This document shows positions 47,201-52,797 of a stretch of DNA of 64,000 nt, piece after piece. Below the pieces are notes generated by a model that worked only from the letters and a program-made list of their open reading frames with translations, did not search any database and was not told the DNA's origin. The translations under genes and the position numbers were made by a program. The stretch comes from Desulfamplus magnetovallimortis. Its GTDB lineage: Bacteria > Desulfobacterota > Desulfobacteria > Desulfobacterales > Desulfobacteraceae. The stretch spans positions 579,280-643,279 of the forward strand of contig NZ_LT828540.1 of NCBI RefSeq assembly GCF_900170035.1. Direction: 5' to 3'. Numbering within the stretch: the first letter of the stretch is position 1; every line of letters starts with the position of its first letter.

Positions 47201-47636
47201 ATATGGAGCTGACCTTGGAATTGATTATGAAATCCTTTCCCCGCTTTCACCTGAAGAACAGCTGAAAAAATTGCACCAAAGTCTTAAAAGATGTGATATA
47301 TTGCCCCCTGAAGCTGAAATTTCCCATTTCAAGGGATTTATTGAAGTATATAAAACAAATCTTAAGGCACGTTATTCACCCAACATTACAGAAACAAATG
47401 CCAGGCCACACAAAATCACTGATATAGAAGATATAATTCTGCTGAGGTCAAGGGATGAACAGCCTGAAAATATCGCAAGTGACAGGATGCTTGAATTAAG
47501 ATCCATAAAAGACTTAGGATGGTGTGAATCCACAGGGGTCTCCATGAAAGTAATGGAGATACCCGGCGACCACCTTACAATGCTTCAATCTCCCAATGTT
47601 AAAGTGCTTGCAGATGCCATTCAAAGCACCATTTAA
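38211..47636 (+). CDS. NRPS: docking-C-A(Thr)-PCP-sulfotransferase-C-A(Gly-like)-PCP-TE
   Basis: Terminal 3141-residue synthetase. Domains: TubC-like N-terminal docking domain (residues 1-58); C1 about 62-515 (HHIISDG); A1 about 600-1175 with specificity residues DFWNIGMVHK, the established Thr code; PCP1 (LGGDSI, Ser about 1223); repeat linker; PAPS-type sulfotransferase about 1368-1635 (SPPRSGSTLL for the 5' phosphosulfate loop; HLHRHPYGMINSF for the 3' phosphate region); C2 about 1680-2150 (HHIVSDG); A2 about 2185-2720, code DILQIGQVWK, nearest to Gly codes (DILQLGLIWK); PCP2 (LGGHSL); TE about 2840-3140 (IPGAGGNV, nucleophile in GHSFGG, terminal GDHLTML). No epimerase. The sulfotransferase directly after the Thr carrier is the striking feature. 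Start ATG 38211 follows AAAAAGGATATATC. Confidence 0.95.
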   Translation: MKEIKSLLAELNQLNITLSLEQGKLRYNAPKGKLSPSIRERIVKYKTEIIQYLEEKQKQDAFSPDIPIPPQPQDTPLPLSTAQQRFWFLDQLDHGNSPAFNMPPMVMKLEGNLDINALKKAFNSILLRHEVLRTIFRMENDQPVQVAAPFTEMEIPVHDLSDTPLKSNREKINKQEETDKQKEIDKQKEIDRIVLREAGTPFNLQEGGRLLRVVLLKTGEREHYFILTMHHIISDGWSIGILVEELAAIYKVIVTGKFSISTNEPKDNQPQANESQGMQQVSADSVRETTSSENLEDLEKLQEMAGLAPLAIQYSDYAAWEKGRLESSSLAKQKNYWIKQLEGAPTLLELPTDHMRPKIRRNLGRIEPFKLDSEETLQLKELCRKNGITPYMALLSIFGIMLCRYTDQEEIMIGSPISVRPHTDTEPLMGLFLNTLALRIDLRGNPGFTELSQRIRKTALNAYENSEYPFDLLLQDLNIERSLDRTPIFQVLFALQNAPMGPVELEGLTITPMPAEELHSPFDLVLSLEETQKGIDGKFRYNTDLFEAATIKRGIEHYRLLLRDILLNPEKPIRQLDMIPENEMKLLHNWQGGRSNFPVTETIIELFEKQVEKTPDATALTLDNEHLTYKQLNNLANHLSYQLLSIKGIDGENGLEGKRVGLCAERSLELVIGILAILKAGAAYVPLDPAYPDERLRLIVEDAGIMVVVGPQELVEELGLKGVRSIDPFDSNINNPNIYQENPFPRSTPESVAYVIYTSGSTGRPKGVQVTHSNVVRLLTGTEELFGFSNRDVWSLFHSFAFDFSVWELWGALLYGGRLVVVPYRTSRSPHDFHTLLAHEGVTVLNQTPSAFRQLIEADKTMGDKNPALALKWVIFGGEALEPRTLLAWTDKYGLDKPKLINMYGITETTVHVTFHEITQEDLIDGGSVIGRSLPDLSLTLVDSHNQPVAIGVPGEMLVGGAGVAAGYLNRPELNNERFVDAGVLFGQNPALGAFKFSENETFIHQHTALKDSKIPEKKSPGKLYRSGDLARWRADGILEYMGRMDQQVKIRGFRIEPGEIEACLTSHPNVREAVVIAQEKEGVAKLVAYITLDKPSELPPLDIQDHGNGKGYSDINQKEETDLLPPDSIPAVTGTIRDFAAQHLPEHMVPSTIVVMQTLPLTPNGKIDKRALPEPDTERPDLKVELVLPVTPLECLLTDMWRGILDIATIGVDDNFFELGGDSIKGVIFTNKLQEKLETVIYVVALFEAPTIRELTKYLHLHYPDAVEKLDNEKGDYPESTLKGGDIDINDGEKNSHGRISGEQISGKQISGKQINGKQINGKQISGKQIRGERISEEKVGRLVKAITPIAPMPSLSSTPRNPRAVFVLSPPRSGSTLLRVLLGGHPDLFAPPELELLIFNTLDERKTVCSGRDSFWLEGNLRAVMELKGIEGDAARSLMEEYEAQGMSVKEFYGKMQSWLSNRILVDKSPSYALDINVLKRAEEYFEDPLYIHLHRHPYGMINSFEEAQLHQIFFRHPHDFTPRELAELIWLHSHRNICRFLASVPTHRQTNISFEEMTSNPRSSMERLCRFMGIDFTPEMLALYEEKEQKRRMTDGIHKESKMLGDIKFHSHGSIDSSVAERWRERYGNNDFLGEPSWHMAMDLGYNKSLSPNMAMDLGYDKGLSPESVSLPPLPGGALFPSFAQQRLWFLDQLEGAGDAYNMPVAVKVKGALDLNALSDTLKIIATRHEGLRSFFETHDGQPVVRIAPYPQEMEIIDLSHMDSEKQNLEVSRHLEEDAQASFDLKKGPLFRSTLLILDQEDSQSQTNISIINEAVIMVNMHHIVSDGWSMGILIREWGELYNKLSKRDTITVQNYLSDQGNLKPQDNLSMEDSKKTVQILPPLTFQYADYARRQRGWAAQGGMARNVEYWKGKLKNAPALLELPTDRPRPPIQRFHGDTLEFELPQDISRSLKKFADESGVSLYMLLLGAFGTLLMRYSGQEDIIIGSPSANRTTKEVESLIGFFVNTLAMRLNPLKDLSFSDFLSHVRETALEAYEHQEIPFEKLVEEIKPDRNLSHSPIFQVMFSMQNTPATPPALEGVEVTVLEQETKVSKYDLTLSMGESERDKNTIIHGTFEFNTDLFDKTTMERMAGHLKYLLGGILKDPSCKLKALPIVTPDEYNYIISDLNQTVQTFSDISTLHGLFEAQVERTPGKIAAQFESRDHLTFHALNCRANQLAHKLKGMGAGTETMIAVIIERSMEMLVSLLAIMKAGSTYVPLDPTYPAERIQYILDNADVEILLTQSSLIPMLPQHSGKTLCIDKEREAIKQLPESNLNAPVKPENLVYVIFTSGSTGNPKGVMIPHSSAVNFINTMAEAPGMKQDDKLLAVTTISFDIAVLELYMPLAVGGRVVIAGEEMTRDGNLLMQALESEEITILQATPATFRLLLAAGWEGKRDLKIICGGEALPGPLAKQLVSRTKTLWNQYGPTETTVWSAIHKVTSESGDAPQPIGRPIANTFLYILDDSKNPVPVGVPGELFIGGDGLARGYWKRPNLTAEKFIHDPFVEKIISNTLKKQCASHSPGNQFTGNQFTGNQFTEKKVGKMYATGDLARYLPDGTVEYMGRTDHQIKLRGFRIELGEIEHALSKLPGVGTGAVVAEQDNDGAVKRIVAFYVPDLDYDNLKEIEPELLRRKIAGKLPEYMVPSIFVPIDEMPLTPNGKINRRALEIPKGMATSLQNKTVLPSRDTLEMQLINIWEEVLEVHPIGVRDNFFDLGGHSLIAVRLMSQIIRHFKCHLPLAALFQGATVEAMARLIRTTGQGTSDVSDKTSTDHNLTNDGRASLVNMLWDSLVPIQPKGDLTPLFCIPGAGGNVVYFNELARAMGANRPLYGLQPPGLDGVTPPHETVEELAAHYIESIKKVQPSGPYLIMGHSFGGLVAFEMARQIQMAVQPQITVKPPQKPQIKEQTHNAEEEVIKVILIDTPAPKFFEPTGEDWDEATWLCQVAAIAGHQYGADLGIDYEILSPLSPEEQLKKLHQSLKRCDILPPEAEISHFKGFIEVYKTNLKARYSPNITETNARPHKITDIEDIILLRSRDEQPENIASDRMLELRSIKDLGWCESTGVSMKVMEIPGDHLTMLQSPNVKVLADAIQSTI
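38725..38784 (+). repeat. In-frame 18-bp tandem repeat in C1 of the NRPS
   Basis: Three units encoding DKQKEI, the last two identical (AAACAGAAAGAGATCGAC), inserted in the C1 domain after the DLSDTPLKSN strand. Confidence 0.8.
42108..42222 (+). repeat. In-frame 15-bp tandem repeat before the sulfotransferase
   Basis: About eight units of GKQIS/GKQIN (ACAGATCAGTGGAAA) between PCP1 and the sulfotransferase domain. Confidence 0.92.
43137..43220 (+). repeat. In-frame 42-bp direct duplication after the sulfotransferase
   Basis: Two tandem 42-bp units (MAMDLGYNKSLSPN and MAMDLGYDKGLSPE), differing at a few bases, in the linker between the sulfotransferase and C2. Confidence 0.88.
45915..45960 (+). 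repeat. In-frame 15-bp tandem repeat in A2 of the NRPS
   Basis: Three units of GGCAATCAATTTACT (GNQFT) in the A2 loop between the A7 and A8 core motifs, just before KMYATGDLARY. Confidence 0.88.
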
Positions 47637-47647
47637 AGGAAAATAAT

Positions 47648-47941
47648 ATGAATACTGTTGGAGTACAACAAGCTATAAGTACATTACCAGAAATTATAAA
47701 ATCAACTATTGATAATTGTGAGGAAACAGTTATTGTTTCTGATTCAGGATCAGTAGTATTAATAGATCAACGCGAGTGGGATAATATATCAGAAACGTTA
47801 CGCCTTTTTCACGATAAAAAATCACTGAAAGCATTAATCGAAGGGCATGAAGTAAGAGATAAAGGACTTATCCCCACTTCTATTACTACTGAAGAGGCAT
47901 TTTATGACCTACAAACTGAATATTCTAAAAAATGCAAATGA
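47648..47941 (+). CDS. Antitoxin, Phd/YefM family
   Basis: A 97-residue antitoxin expected to bind its own operator through the N-terminal Phd/YefM fold (GVQQAISTLPEIIKSTIDN, then VIVSDSGSVVLIDQREWDNI) and to sequester the overlapping YoeB-like toxin with its C-terminal tail. The start lies 11 bases after the NRPS stop with a good AAGGAAAA ribosome site, so it may be transcribed with the assembly line as well as from its own promoter. The 38-base overlap with the toxin gene is typical of this family. Confidence 0.85.
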   Translation: MNTVGVQQAISTLPEIIKSTIDNCEETVIVSDSGSVVLIDQREWDNISETLRLFHDKKSLKALIEGHEVRDKGLIPTSITTEEAFYDLQTEYSKKCK

Positions 47942-48170
47942 TGATTTAAACTGGTTCAGAAAACATGATAGAAAAAATTATATTAAAGCTTTTGATCTCG
48001 TTAGAGAAACCATAGAAAATCCAAGGTCTGGAATCGGTAAACCCGAACGTTTAAAATATTTTGAAAAAGAAGTTTATAGTAGGCGAGTAAACCATAAAGA
48101 CAGAATGATATACACAATCTATGAAGATACTAAGGAGATAGATATCTCCTCATTTAGAGGACATTATTAG
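47904..48170 (+). CDS. Toxin, Txe/YoeB family ribosome-dependent mRNA interferase
   Basis: An 88-residue RelE-superfamily toxin; family members cleave mRNA at the ribosomal A site. Recognised by PERLKYFEKEVYSRRVNHKDRMIYTI and the C-terminal SFRGHY, equivalent to the SRRIN..HRLVY and C-terminal xxHY of YoeB, with the catalytic His/Tyr pair at the end. Length matches YoeB. Overlaps the antitoxin gene by 38 bases in another frame. Confidence 0.9.
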   Translation: MTYKLNILKNANDDLNWFRKHDRKNYIKAFDLVRETIENPRSGIGKPERLKYFEKEVYSRRVNHKDRMIYTIYEDTKEIDISSFRGHY

Positions 48171-48287
48171 TTGAATGTTACACATTTATATAATATTTTA
48201 AAAATCGCAACTCTTATCAGACCCGGAGCTGCTTTATAAACGCAGCACCATAATATATATAACCCTAAATGTAGCAAGGAGAAACCT

Positions 48288-49601
48288 ATGAAAAAATTGA
48301 GTCTAATGATTTGCTTTAGTTTTATTCTATTCTCTTCCACCTTTGTCTTTGGAGATGAGAATCTCCCTGATTTTGTTGTTGACAATCCACACTTTGAAGC
48401 TGGAGCAGGTCCGGTTGTTGCAGTTGATGCCGCACACAACAACGAACATACCCTGGAACATAAATTTGGAGGTTTTGGAAAACTTGCTGAAACAGACGGT
48501 TTCACAGTGCAGCCACTGACAAGCACATTCTCTGCTGATAGCCTTGCAGGTGTGGATATACTTGTGAGTGCCACTGCAATGGATGCTGTAAATGCAGCCA
48601 TTACAGATCCAGACAATGATGGATGGGTACTTGCATTTGATCCTGCAACCTTTGTATATCCAATGTCTGCATACACAGATGAAGAGGTAGCTGCTGTAAA
48701 AGAGTGGGTTAAAAATGGCGGCTCATTGATGCTTGTAACCGACCACATGCCCTTCCCTGCTTCACAGCAAAAACTGGCCAAAGCCTTTGGTGTTATTTTT
48801 GAAAACTCCTTTGCCTTTGATTCACAATTTTTACTGCTCCTTGCAAGCGGTGGACAGATCGGCGGCAATATGGGTAACCTGCTTAAGTTCTATGCAGATC
48901 CAGCCTCTGCTTCTGGCAGCAATGGAAAACTTCACTCCCATGATATTACAAATGGCTTAGGTTACGTAACTTCCTTTACGGGAAGCGGTATGCACGTAAT
49001 ATCCGGTGTAACCTATCAACCCCTTATGGAGATGGGGGATGGCGTACTTATGCACTTTCCCTACAACCATGTAACATACTCAGATCTTCCCCAAAACCAG
49101 TTATCACTACCCTTGGGTAATGGTGTGCTTCAGGGTCTGACACTTTCATATGGCAAGGGGCGTGTGGCAATATTTTCTGAAGCTGCAATGTTCTCAAGCG
49201 TTCCATCGCCAATGGATCCAAGTATTCAAAATGGTGTACTCCATCCAGAGGCGGAATTTAACCAGGATTTTGCTCTCAATACCCTGTTCTGGCTTGCCAA
49301 TACCGAGAGCAGTTCAGGCTGCGTGGTACTTGGTGACGATTTCAGCTTTACCCTTCCTAACCTAAAAATGTCAGGGCTTTCATTCAGTGCACGTTTTACC
49401 TATGCAGGTGGAACTGCTTTTAAACTGGATATGAATTCAGTGGGTGCTGCAGATACAACTGCTGAAGCCATTGAATTTGGAGCTATACTAAATATTAAAT
49501 GCATGAATATACTGGGGCAGGGTTTCACTGTTATACTGAAGTCACCTACAGGTAATCTGATGGATTGGGCTGTTGACCTTGATGAGATAGTCATGAACTA
49601 A
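48288..49601 (+). CDS. Secreted DUF4350/GATase-like domain protein
   Basis: A 437-residue exported protein. Signal peptide in the first 22 residues (KKLSLMICFSFILFSSTFVFG). Residues about 40-200 resemble DUF4350/ThuA-like GATase folds: DAAHNNEHTLEHKFGGF, LAGVDILVSATAMD, and EEVAAVKEWVKNGGSLMLVTDH. A later stretch (GKGRVAIFSEAAMFSS near residue 290) belongs to the same fold. The last 100 residues are a separate beta-rich domain with DDFSFTLPNLKMSG. No catalytic function can be assigned. Start ATG after AAGGAGAAACC. Confidence 0.7.
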   Translation: MKKLSLMICFSFILFSSTFVFGDENLPDFVVDNPHFEAGAGPVVAVDAAHNNEHTLEHKFGGFGKLAETDGFTVQPLTSTFSADSLAGVDILVSATAMDAVNAAITDPDNDGWVLAFDPATFVYPMSAYTDEEVAAVKEWVKNGGSLMLVTDHMPFPASQQKLAKAFGVIFENSFAFDSQFLLLLASGGQIGGNMGNLLKFYADPASASGSNGKLHSHDITNGLGYVTSFTGSGMHVISGVTYQPLMEMGDGVLMHFPYNHVTYSDLPQNQLSLPLGNGVLQGLTLSYGKGRVAIFSEAAMFSSVPSPMDPSIQNGVLHPEAEFNQDFALNTLFWLANTESSSGCVVLGDDFSFTLPNLKMSGLSFSARFTYAGGTAFKLDMNSVGAADTTAEAIEFGAILNIKCMNILGQGFTVILKSPTGNLMDWAVDLDEIVMN

Positions 49602-49617
49602 TAGGTTTCCAGAAAAT

Positions 49618-50541
49618 TTATTTTTTTCTGGAATTATATGCTTCCAGAAATAGCTGAACATTATCATCCATGGATACGGTTTTTTCTTCCATGGATGATA
49701 ATATTGAACCCATTACCATAACCGGCAAAATAAAAGAACGAATCTGCCTGTTTGCAAACACATCCGTAAGCCAGGTTAATCCAATACCAATGGATGCAAC
49801 TGCAACCGGACTAAGGAAAAGAAAAATTGCCGGCAACAATGACTGGAGAAGGGGTTTGGCAATATAGAAAGATGCAACTCCTGAAAGGGCAATAGCAATT
49901 TTTGCACCTGCAAGATAAACAGTATAACGACCCATGGTGATCAGCGTAGTAATGGCCACACCTAATGATTGATCATACAGAGCACGTCTGACAGTTTCAT
50001 GGGAAAAATTATCAATCCCAAGAATATTTTTTATCTCTTCCTGTGCATCTTCAGGCATTGATTGTAAAATATCCATGACTTTTTTTACAGCATCTTTCTG
50101 AAAATCAGCATCTTTTTGTCTGAAAATTTCTGACAAACCTTGAATAATTTTTCCAAGCAGATGCTGAACCATCTCATTTGATGATGTGCCTTGAAACCCT
50201 TTATCAACTTTACGGTATAATTCAACTGTCTTGAATTCAATCTCAAGACCAGTTGAATGCAGTGTATGGATATCAAAGAACTCTGGTATATCTATTGTGC
50301 AAAAACGCAATATCTCATTTAATTTCCAGATTCTCAGCGTAACAGGATCAAGCCTTGAGGCAGAAGCAGATTTCAGGCTCAAGTAATCACCAAGGAGATC
50401 TTCATTGGAAAGCCATCCGGTGAACTTGTGCTGCATAATATTTCTAAATGTAAGGTGATGCCAAAGACCCAATTGCCCGGCAAGGGAATCCTTATTTTCC
50501 ACAATAAGTCCACTGATAAATTGACTGCTGTTGTTCTCCAT
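49618..50541 (-). CDS. Membrane protein of unknown function, possibly YaaW-like
   Basis: A 307-residue protein. The first two thirds are soluble and helical. The C-terminal third has two or three hydrophobic segments (about residues 195-270, including LSGVASFYIAKPLL and AIFLFLSPVAVASIGIGLTWL) followed by a basic/acidic tail. The layout (helical domain, DNFSHETVRRAL-like motif, C-terminal membrane hairpin) resembles the YaaW / ubiquinol-cytochrome c chaperone-like family, but this match is tentative. It is divergent from the DUF697-like gene at 50908, with a MITE in the shared upstream region. Confidence 0.5.
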   Translation of the reverse strand: MENNSSQFISGLIVENKDSLAGQLGLWHHLTFRNIMQHKFTGWLSNEDLLGDYLSLKSASASRLDPVTLRIWKLNEILRFCTIDIPEFFDIHTLHSTGLEIEFKTVELYRKVDKGFQGTSSNEMVQHLLGKIIQGLSEIFRQKDADFQKDAVKKVMDILQSMPEDAQEEIKNILGIDNFSHETVRRALYDQSLGVAITTLITMGRYTVYLAGAKIAIALSGVASFYIAKPLLQSLLPAIFLFLSPVAVASIGIGLTWLTDVFANRQIRSFILPVMVMGSILSSMEEKTVSMDDNVQLFLEAYNSRKK

Positions 50542-50617
50542 AATGGTTATACCTTTTATAATTGATCTGGGGGATTATTCGATCAAGGAAAATGTTTGCC
50601 ATAGTCATACCAAATTT

Positions 50618-50723
50618 GGGCATGCTTCATGATCACTTTACACTTTCTGAAGCCAGGCTCCAGTTTACAGGGAATTCCCACAAAAAAAGTGTAAAGTATT
50701 TTTATGGAAATATGAAGTATGCC
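50618..50723. mobile_element. MITE family 3, copy a (106 bp) with 7-bp target duplication
   Basis: Ends GGGCATGCTTCAT and ATGAAGTATGCC, internal CTTTACACTTT and AAAGTGTAAAG arms, and direct repeat CAAATTT on both sides (50611-50617, 50724-50730). Lies in the divergent promoter region of 49618-50541 and 50908-51351. Confidence 0.82.
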
Positions 50724-50907
50724 CAAATTTAGTTTGCAGAATTGTAAATCATTCCCACCAACAGAGTCAATATTCTTCCTTTTTAACATTAGGAATGAGA
50801 ATGAAATAAGGTTCTCAATTAAAATTCTCAGACCTCAGACCTGATAACGGTCATCCGTTTTGAAAAGTGCAAATTATTTAAGACTCATCCTTAAGGAAAC
50901 AGCAAAA

Positions 50908-51351
50908 ATGAACGAACGCATTGAACAGGCAAGGGAGATAGTAAAAAAATATATGTGGATATCTTCGGGTGCCGGCATAATTCCTGTTCCCATTTTAGAT
51001 ATTTCCATTATTACAGCAGTTCAACTCAAAATGATATCCTGCCTTGCAAAGCACTATGAAATACCATTTTCAAAGTCAATTACACAATCAATTATAACTT
51101 CACTGGGAAGCACTATTACTATAAGCAGCGGCTCCAGAGGAATTATTGGAAGCACATTAAAGGCCATTCCGGTCTTAGGCAATTTGAGTGCCCCTTTTAT
51201 TATGCCTACCTTTGCCGGCACAGCCACATATGCACTTGGTATTGTCTTTATTCAGCATTTTGAATCAGGCGGAACATTTCTTGATCTTGACCCTGATAAA
51301 ACAAGGGAATTTTACAAAAAGGAATTTATTAAAAAAAGCCAAGCATATTAA
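50908..51351 (+). CDS. DUF697-like membrane protein
   Basis: A 147-residue protein. It begins with a helix (NERIEQAREIVKKYMWISSG), followed by the AGIIPVPILDISIITAVQLKMI motif that characterises DUF697/YcjF-like proteins, a Gly/Ser-rich hydrophobic stretch and a second hydrophobic hairpin near ALGIVFIQHFESGG. ATG 50908 is preferred because AAGGAA lies just before it; an upstream TTG (50860) is possible. Function unknown; DUF697 domains often accompany GTPases and membrane-stress functions. Possibly linked to the divergent membrane protein at 49618. Confidence 0.72.
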   Translation: MNERIEQAREIVKKYMWISSGAGIIPVPILDISIITAVQLKMISCLAKHYEIPFSKSITQSIITSLGSTITISSGSRGIIGSTLKAIPVLGNLSAPFIMPTFAGTATYALGIVFIQHFESGGTFLDLDPDKTREFYKKEFIKKSQAY

Positions 51352-51497
51352 GAAGAACATGTGATTTACCATCTGATATCAAAAAAATTGACTCATTAAT
51401 TCTTAAATGATAGTTACTTCATAAAGTTAAAATCAACAATAAAATTTTCCAAATATTTTATTGTTTAATACTACTTTGTTAGCTTATCTTTTTTTGC

Positions 51498-51589
51498 TGT
51501 CTTAAATGCAGGATAACCTGGATGAAAAGGATATTCAGGATACTTAATCCTGTCTTACCCTGTTAATCCAAGGTATCCTGATTCAGACA
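51498..51589. repeat. Family 2 palindromic element, copy b (92 bp)
   Basis: TGTCTTAAATGCAGGATAAC at the left, ATCCTGATTCAGACA at the right, matching the element at 18658-18747. Lies upstream of the outer-membrane barrel gene. Confidence 0.72.
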
Positions 51590-51622
51590 ATTTATAGAAG
51601 TTCACAAAAGTAGAATTAATCT

Positions 51623-51657
51623 AACGGAGGAAAAAAATGAAAACGGAGGAAAAAATG
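51623..51657 (+). promoter_or_regulatory. Duplicated ribosome binding site and start codon
   Basis: ACGGAGGAAAAAA-ATG occurs twice in tandem, 18 bp apart and in frame: ATG 51637 and ATG 51655 each have their own GGAGG. The signal peptide starts naturally at the second. Confidence 0.8.
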
Positions 51658-52617
51658 AACAAACTTGTTAAATGTTTTATTGTTATCTCTCTACTCATGC
51701 TATCCTTAACATCTGTACCCCAGGCAGCGGAGAGCGAAAAGGAAACAAGCTGGATATCCAGCGGTCAGGAACTTGGTCTTGGCCCCTGGTGGAAAAAGAC
51801 AGCCCATAGATTTGATCCCATACCGGATCCCCTGCTTTATCATCTTGAAGGAAGTATAGCCTTTACAAAGCTAAGTGGAAATGTTGACGCTGAGATAATG
51901 AAGGCAGATGCTGATCTTTTTTTGAGGAAAAGACTTCTAACCAGTCTCACGAGCTTTCATTCCACAGCCAATGATACAGAGCTAAATATGAAAAACAAAC
52001 AGATCACCGTTGATAAATATGATTTCAACCAGATGCTGGCATATGATATCTCTGACAAACTCTCCTTTGGTGGCGGTTTCATGTGGAAAAGAGATAATGC
52101 TCGATTTCTGCTTGATCGCTGGACATACTACCTTGGTGCCAACTATTCATTTTTTATAGATCCCCCTTTTATTCTTAAATTAGGTGCATATTATGGGTAT
52201 GAAGATAATACCTATGATACAGACTACATAGAGGAAGACAGTGCAGAAGCAGCCCCCCTCTGGGATCTTCCTCAAGTTGGTGGAATGCCGGAGACCTATG
52301 ATTCAGATGGTATCCGTTTCATGGAAAACATGACAATAATGCTCAATGAAAGGGTGGTTTTCCTCCACTCCTTTGATTATATGATGTATATGAAAGATTC
52401 TAAATACTACCACTGGAACACAGCATTTACCATTCAGGTGGGTATTACTAAAACCATATCTTTCTTTACAAGATATGAGATAAACTATGAAAAGAGTCTT
52501 CTCGCAGAACGATATGGCAATTTCTTTCAAGCAATGAAAGACCATTTAAATGTTTATGGATATGATGTAGTTGCCAAAGATGAAGCCATAATTGCAGGCC
52601 TAAAATTCAGCCTATAA
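51655..52617 (+). CDS. Outer-membrane beta-barrel protein, DUF481-like
   Basis: A 320-residue exported protein (326 from ATG 51637). Signal peptide NKLVKCFIVISLLMLSLTSVPQAAES. The mature part is a run of amphipathic strands with aromatic girdles (YHLEGSIAFTKLSGNVDAE, KLSFGGGFMWKRDNARF, YYLGANYSFF, TKTISFFTRYEINYE) ending in AIIAGLKFSL, an outer-membrane barrel C-terminus. The pattern fits DUF481-type barrels. A twofold ribosome site precedes it. Role unknown; it is isolated between a palindromic element and the exporter gene. Confidence 0.75.
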   Translation: MNKLVKCFIVISLLMLSLTSVPQAAESEKETSWISSGQELGLGPWWKKTAHRFDPIPDPLLYHLEGSIAFTKLSGNVDAEIMKADADLFLRKRLLTSLTSFHSTANDTELNMKNKQITVDKYDFNQMLAYDISDKLSFGGGFMWKRDNARFLLDRWTYYLGANYSFFIDPPFILKLGAYYGYEDNTYDTDYIEEDSAEAAPLWDLPQVGGMPETYDSDGIRFMENMTIMLNERVVFLHSFDYMMYMKDSKYYHWNTAFTIQVGITKTISFFTRYEINYEKSLLAERYGNFFQAMKDHLNVYGYDVVAKDEAIIAGLKFSL

Positions 52618-52702
52618 GATTTGATATTGTATTTTCCATTTTACCCCTTTTCGCCTCCATTATCTAAAAAGGCTGAAGAGGGGTATTTTACATCTGATTC
52701 AA

Positions 52703-52772
52703 TCATTTTACCATGAAAATGACTATCATTTTTATACTTGGGGGTGATTGATACGTAATCATGCCCGTTTAC
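52703..52772 (+). repeat. 70-bp direct repeat, left copy
   Basis: Near-identical to 55241-55309 in the same orientation, sharing ACTATCATTTTTATACTTGG and a TGATTG..CAATCA hairpin. The pair brackets the ABC exporter and type II thioesterase genes. Confidence 0.88.
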
Positions 52773-52797
52773 CTAAAAACTTTCTGCGATATGCTAA

